In this document: positions 14,375 to 16,390 of the stretch, in pieces
Layout of the letters: every line of letters starts with the position of its first letter
Position numbering within the stretch: position 1 is the stretch's first letter
Assembly: GCA_014879435.1 (NCBI GenBank)
Contig: JACSSB010000248.1
Location: 1 to 16,390 of the forward strand
Length of the DNA stretch: 16,390 nt
From: Phycisphaerales bacterium
GTDB taxonomy: Bacteria > Pseudomonadota > Gammaproteobacteria > Competibacterales > Competibacteraceae
Direction: 5' to 3'
Translations under genes and position numbers: made by a program
The notes under the pieces: generated by a model
The model's input: the letters and a program-made list of their open reading frames with translations, nothing else
What the model was told of the DNA's origin: nothing
Database searches by the model: none

Positions 14375-16390
14375 ATGCGGCTGAGTAAGGTCAAACTGGC
14401 GGGGTTCAAGTCCTTTGTAGACCCGACCGTATTGCATTTGTCCAGTAACCTGGTGGGTATCGTCGGTCCCAACGGTTGCGGCAAATCCAATCTCATCGAC
14501 GCAGTGCGCTGGGTGATGGGAGAAAGCTCGGCCCGCAGCCTGCGCGGCGAATCTATGAGCGATGTCATCTTCAACGGTTCGGCCAGTCGCAAACCCGTCG
14601 GACAAGCGATCGTTGAACTCGTGTTCGACAACAGCCAAGGCCGTCTGGGTGGTCCTTGGGCCAGTTATAGCGAAATCGCGATCAAACGATTGGTCGGCCG
14701 CGACGGCCAATCCAGCTATTTCCTCAATGGCACACGCTGCCGCCGCCGCGATATCGCCGATATTTTCCTGGGTACTGGCTTGGGACCGCGCAGTTATGCC
14801 ATCGTCGAACAAGGGATGATTTCGCGAGTGATCGAGTCTCGACCGGACGATTTGCGCATCTTCCTGGAAGAAGCCGCCGGTATTTCCAAGTACAAGGAAC
14901 GTCGCCGCGAAACCGAAACCCGTATTCGGCATACCCGAGAGAATCTGGATCGACTCACTGACGTGCGTGAGGAATTAGACCGGCAACTGCAACATTTGCG
15001 ACGACAAGCCCGTGCCGCCGAGCAGTATCGCGACTACCGCGCCGAGGAACGCCAAACCCGCGCTGAGCTGTTGGCGCTGCGTTGGCGTGATTTACAAGCC
15101 AATACCCATGGCCGCGAACATGTGCTGCGCGAGGAAGAGACCGCACTGGAGGCGTTGCTGGCCAAACAACGCCATCTGGAAGCTCAGTTGGAACGCGACC
15201 GCGTGCAGCGTCTGGAACTAAACGATGCGTTCAACGACAGCCAAGGGCGCTATTACCAAGCTGGGGCGGAGATCAGCCGCCTTGAACAGAGCTTGGAACA
15301 TCGGCGTGAACTGAATCGGCGGCGAGAGGAAGAATGGCGCCAAGTCGTAGCGGCACTGGAGCAGGTAGAAGCGCAATGGCAACTGGATCAAGAACAGCAG
15401 CACGAATTGGCCACCGCCTTGGCCAGCGCCGAGCCGGAACTGACTCGCTTACAGGCCGAAGCAACGGATGCCAACACCGCGTTGACCGCCGCTGAAACGA
15501 TCTTGCGCCAAGAGCAGACGGCCTGGGAAGCGTTCAATCGCCGTCATAGCGAGACGCTGCGGCAGACCGAAGTAGAACGGACTCGAATCCAACATTTGGA
15601 GCGGCAGCTCATACGGAACGAGCAACGGCTGGAGCGGCTACGACTCGAACGAGAACAACAGGATGAAAGCGGTCTTGAAGCCGAGCTCACCGAGCTGCGC
15701 TTAGCCGAAGCAAGTGCCGCTGCCGAATTGCGACACCATCAAGAACAATTAGCGCAGGTCGAAGCCGAACAGCTCACAAACCGCGACTCCCGGCAACAGC
15801 TCGACCGCGTGTTAGGGGAAACACGGGAGCGCTTACTGGCTGGACGCGGCCGACTCACATCGCTACAAACCTTGCAAGAAGCGGCACTTGGCCGACATGA
15901 AGGCGGGCCAAACGACTGGTTACACGCGCAAGGATTGAGTGAAGCACCGCGATTAGCGGAGTGTCTGGAAGTCGATCCCGGCTGGGAAGCTGCGGTGGAA
16001 ACGGCACTGGCCGGTTGGCTGGATGCGATCTGCCTGTCCGACTTGAATCCCTTAGCGCATGCCACCGCTGAACTGTCGCAAGGTCGATTGACGCTGTTGG
16101 AGATTTCCCAGAACCCAGTGACAAACAAAGCGTCGCTGGAAGGACTGGGTGCGCGAATGCACGCTCCATGGCCGCTTGCCGATCTGCTGCAGGGGATCGA
16201 TACCGCCGCCACCCTAGCAGAGGCGTTGGCACGGCGCGAGAGTTTGCATGAAGGCGAGACCCTGGTGACACCGGATGGTGTGCTGTGTGGACGCCACTCG
16301 CTGCGACTGGTGCGAGGCGGTAGCGATGGAGTACTCGCACGCGAGCGGGAAATCCGCCAGCTCACCGCCGTGATCGATACGGATGAGAAG
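14375..16390 (+). CDS. smc: Chromosome segregation protein SMC, 5' part only
   Basis: The first 672 codons of a bacterial SMC condensin subunit; the C-terminal half runs past the right edge. The N-terminal ATPase head shows MRLSKVKLAGFKSFVDPT, Walker A GPNGCGKSN (31-39) and the Q-loop YAIVEQGMIS (141-150), then AAGISKYKERR (167-177). A long Glu/Gln/Arg-rich coiled coil follows (about 175-500). The hinge begins near 509 (NDWLHAQGL, then LECLEVDPGWEAAVETALAG-like sequence) and continues to the edge. SMC compacts and helps segregate chromosomes with ScpA/ScpB. Having SMC rather than MukB excludes enterics and close relatives. The ATG is 28 bp after chpC with only a distant GGAG (about 14352), and no terminator intervenes. 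Confidence 0.95.
   Translation, partial: MRLSKVKLAGFKSFVDPTVLHLSSNLVGIVGPNGCGKSNLIDAVRWVMGESSARSLRGESMSDVIFNGSASRKPVGQAIVELVFDNSQGRLGGPWASYSEIAIKRLVGRDGQSSYFLNGTRCRRRDIADIFLGTGLGPRSYAIVEQGMISRVIESRPDDLRIFLEEAAGISKYKERRRETETRIRHTRENLDRLTDVREELDRQLQHLRRQARAAEQYRDYRAEERQTRAELLALRWRDLQANTHGREHVLREEETALEALLAKQRHLEAQLERDRVQRLELNDAFNDSQGRYYQAGAEISRLEQSLEHRRELNRRREEEWRQVVAALEQVEAQWQLDQEQQHELATALASAEPELTRLQAEATDANTALTAAETILRQEQTAWEAFNRRHSETLRQTEVERTRIQHLERQLIRNEQRLERLRLEREQQDESGLEAELTELRLAEASAAAELRHHQEQLAQVEAEQLTNRDSRQQLDRVLGETRERLLAGRGRLTSLQTLQEAALGRHEGGPNDWLHAQGLSEAPRLAECLEVDPGWEAAVETALAGWLDAICLSDLNPLAHATAELSQGRLTLLEISQNPVTNKASLEGLGARMHAPWPLADLLQGIDTAATLAEALARRESLHEGETLVTPDGVLCGRHSLRLVRGGSDGVLAREREIRQLTAVIDTDEK

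Noticed and set aside
14288..14932. A 214-codon minus-strand open frame over smc
   Set aside because: It is antisense to the Walker A region of smc and ends inside chpC; it is a high-GC shadow frame with no independent support.

Overview
This window looks like chromosomal DNA from a gammaproteobacterium with moderately high GC content. The gene order is the conserved block known from Pseudomonas aeruginosa: pyrC' - pyrB - pyrR - ruvX - algH - tonB3 - gshB, followed by the pil/chp chemosensory genes. The species is not P. aeruginosa. The block is trimmed compared with the Pseudomonas version, and smc follows it directly. I cannot name the genus from sequence alone.

Positions 1-5711, minus strand: seven tightly packed genes read leftwards from gshB (glutathione synthetase). 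They continue through tonB (TonB3-like, with an Ala-Ile-Pro repeat), algH/yqgE, ruvX/yqgF (Holliday junction resolvase or rRNA maturation nuclease), pyrR (PRPP-binding regulator/UPRTase family) and pyrB (aspartate transcarbamoylase), ending with a dihydroorotase-like pyrC' cut by the window edge. Four junctions overlap: algH/ruvX by 17 bp, ruvX/pyrR by 22 bp, pyrR/pyrB as ATGA, and pyrB/pyrC' as TGATG. The visible part of PyrC' has lost the zinc-binding HxH motif, so it is probably the catalytically dead partner of PyrB.

Positions 5712-5975: the only sizeable intergenic region, between the divergent gshB and pilI. It is locally AT-rich and holds a near-perfect 10+10 bp dyad at 5823-5848, a possible operator.

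Positions 5976-14346, plus strand: a Pil-Chp type chemosensory system for type IV pili. It consists of pilI (CheW-like adaptor), pilJ (membrane chemoreceptor), chpA (a large hybrid CheA kinase with four Hpt domains, ATPase, CheW-like and REC domains) and chpC (second CheW-like adaptor). The stand-alone response regulators pilG and pilH, the methyltransferase pilK and the methylesterase chpB are all absent from the places they occupy in Pseudomonas. Signal output and adaptation must therefore be encoded elsewhere or work differently.

Positions 14375-16390, plus strand: the start of smc (condensin ATPase), only 28 bp after chpC with no terminator, cut by the right edge within the hinge region.

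Nothing here looks like a wholly new system. The most notable points are the stripped-down Pil-Chp locus, the paired-duplicate Hpt architecture and repeat linker of ChpA, and the divergent intergenic dyad.
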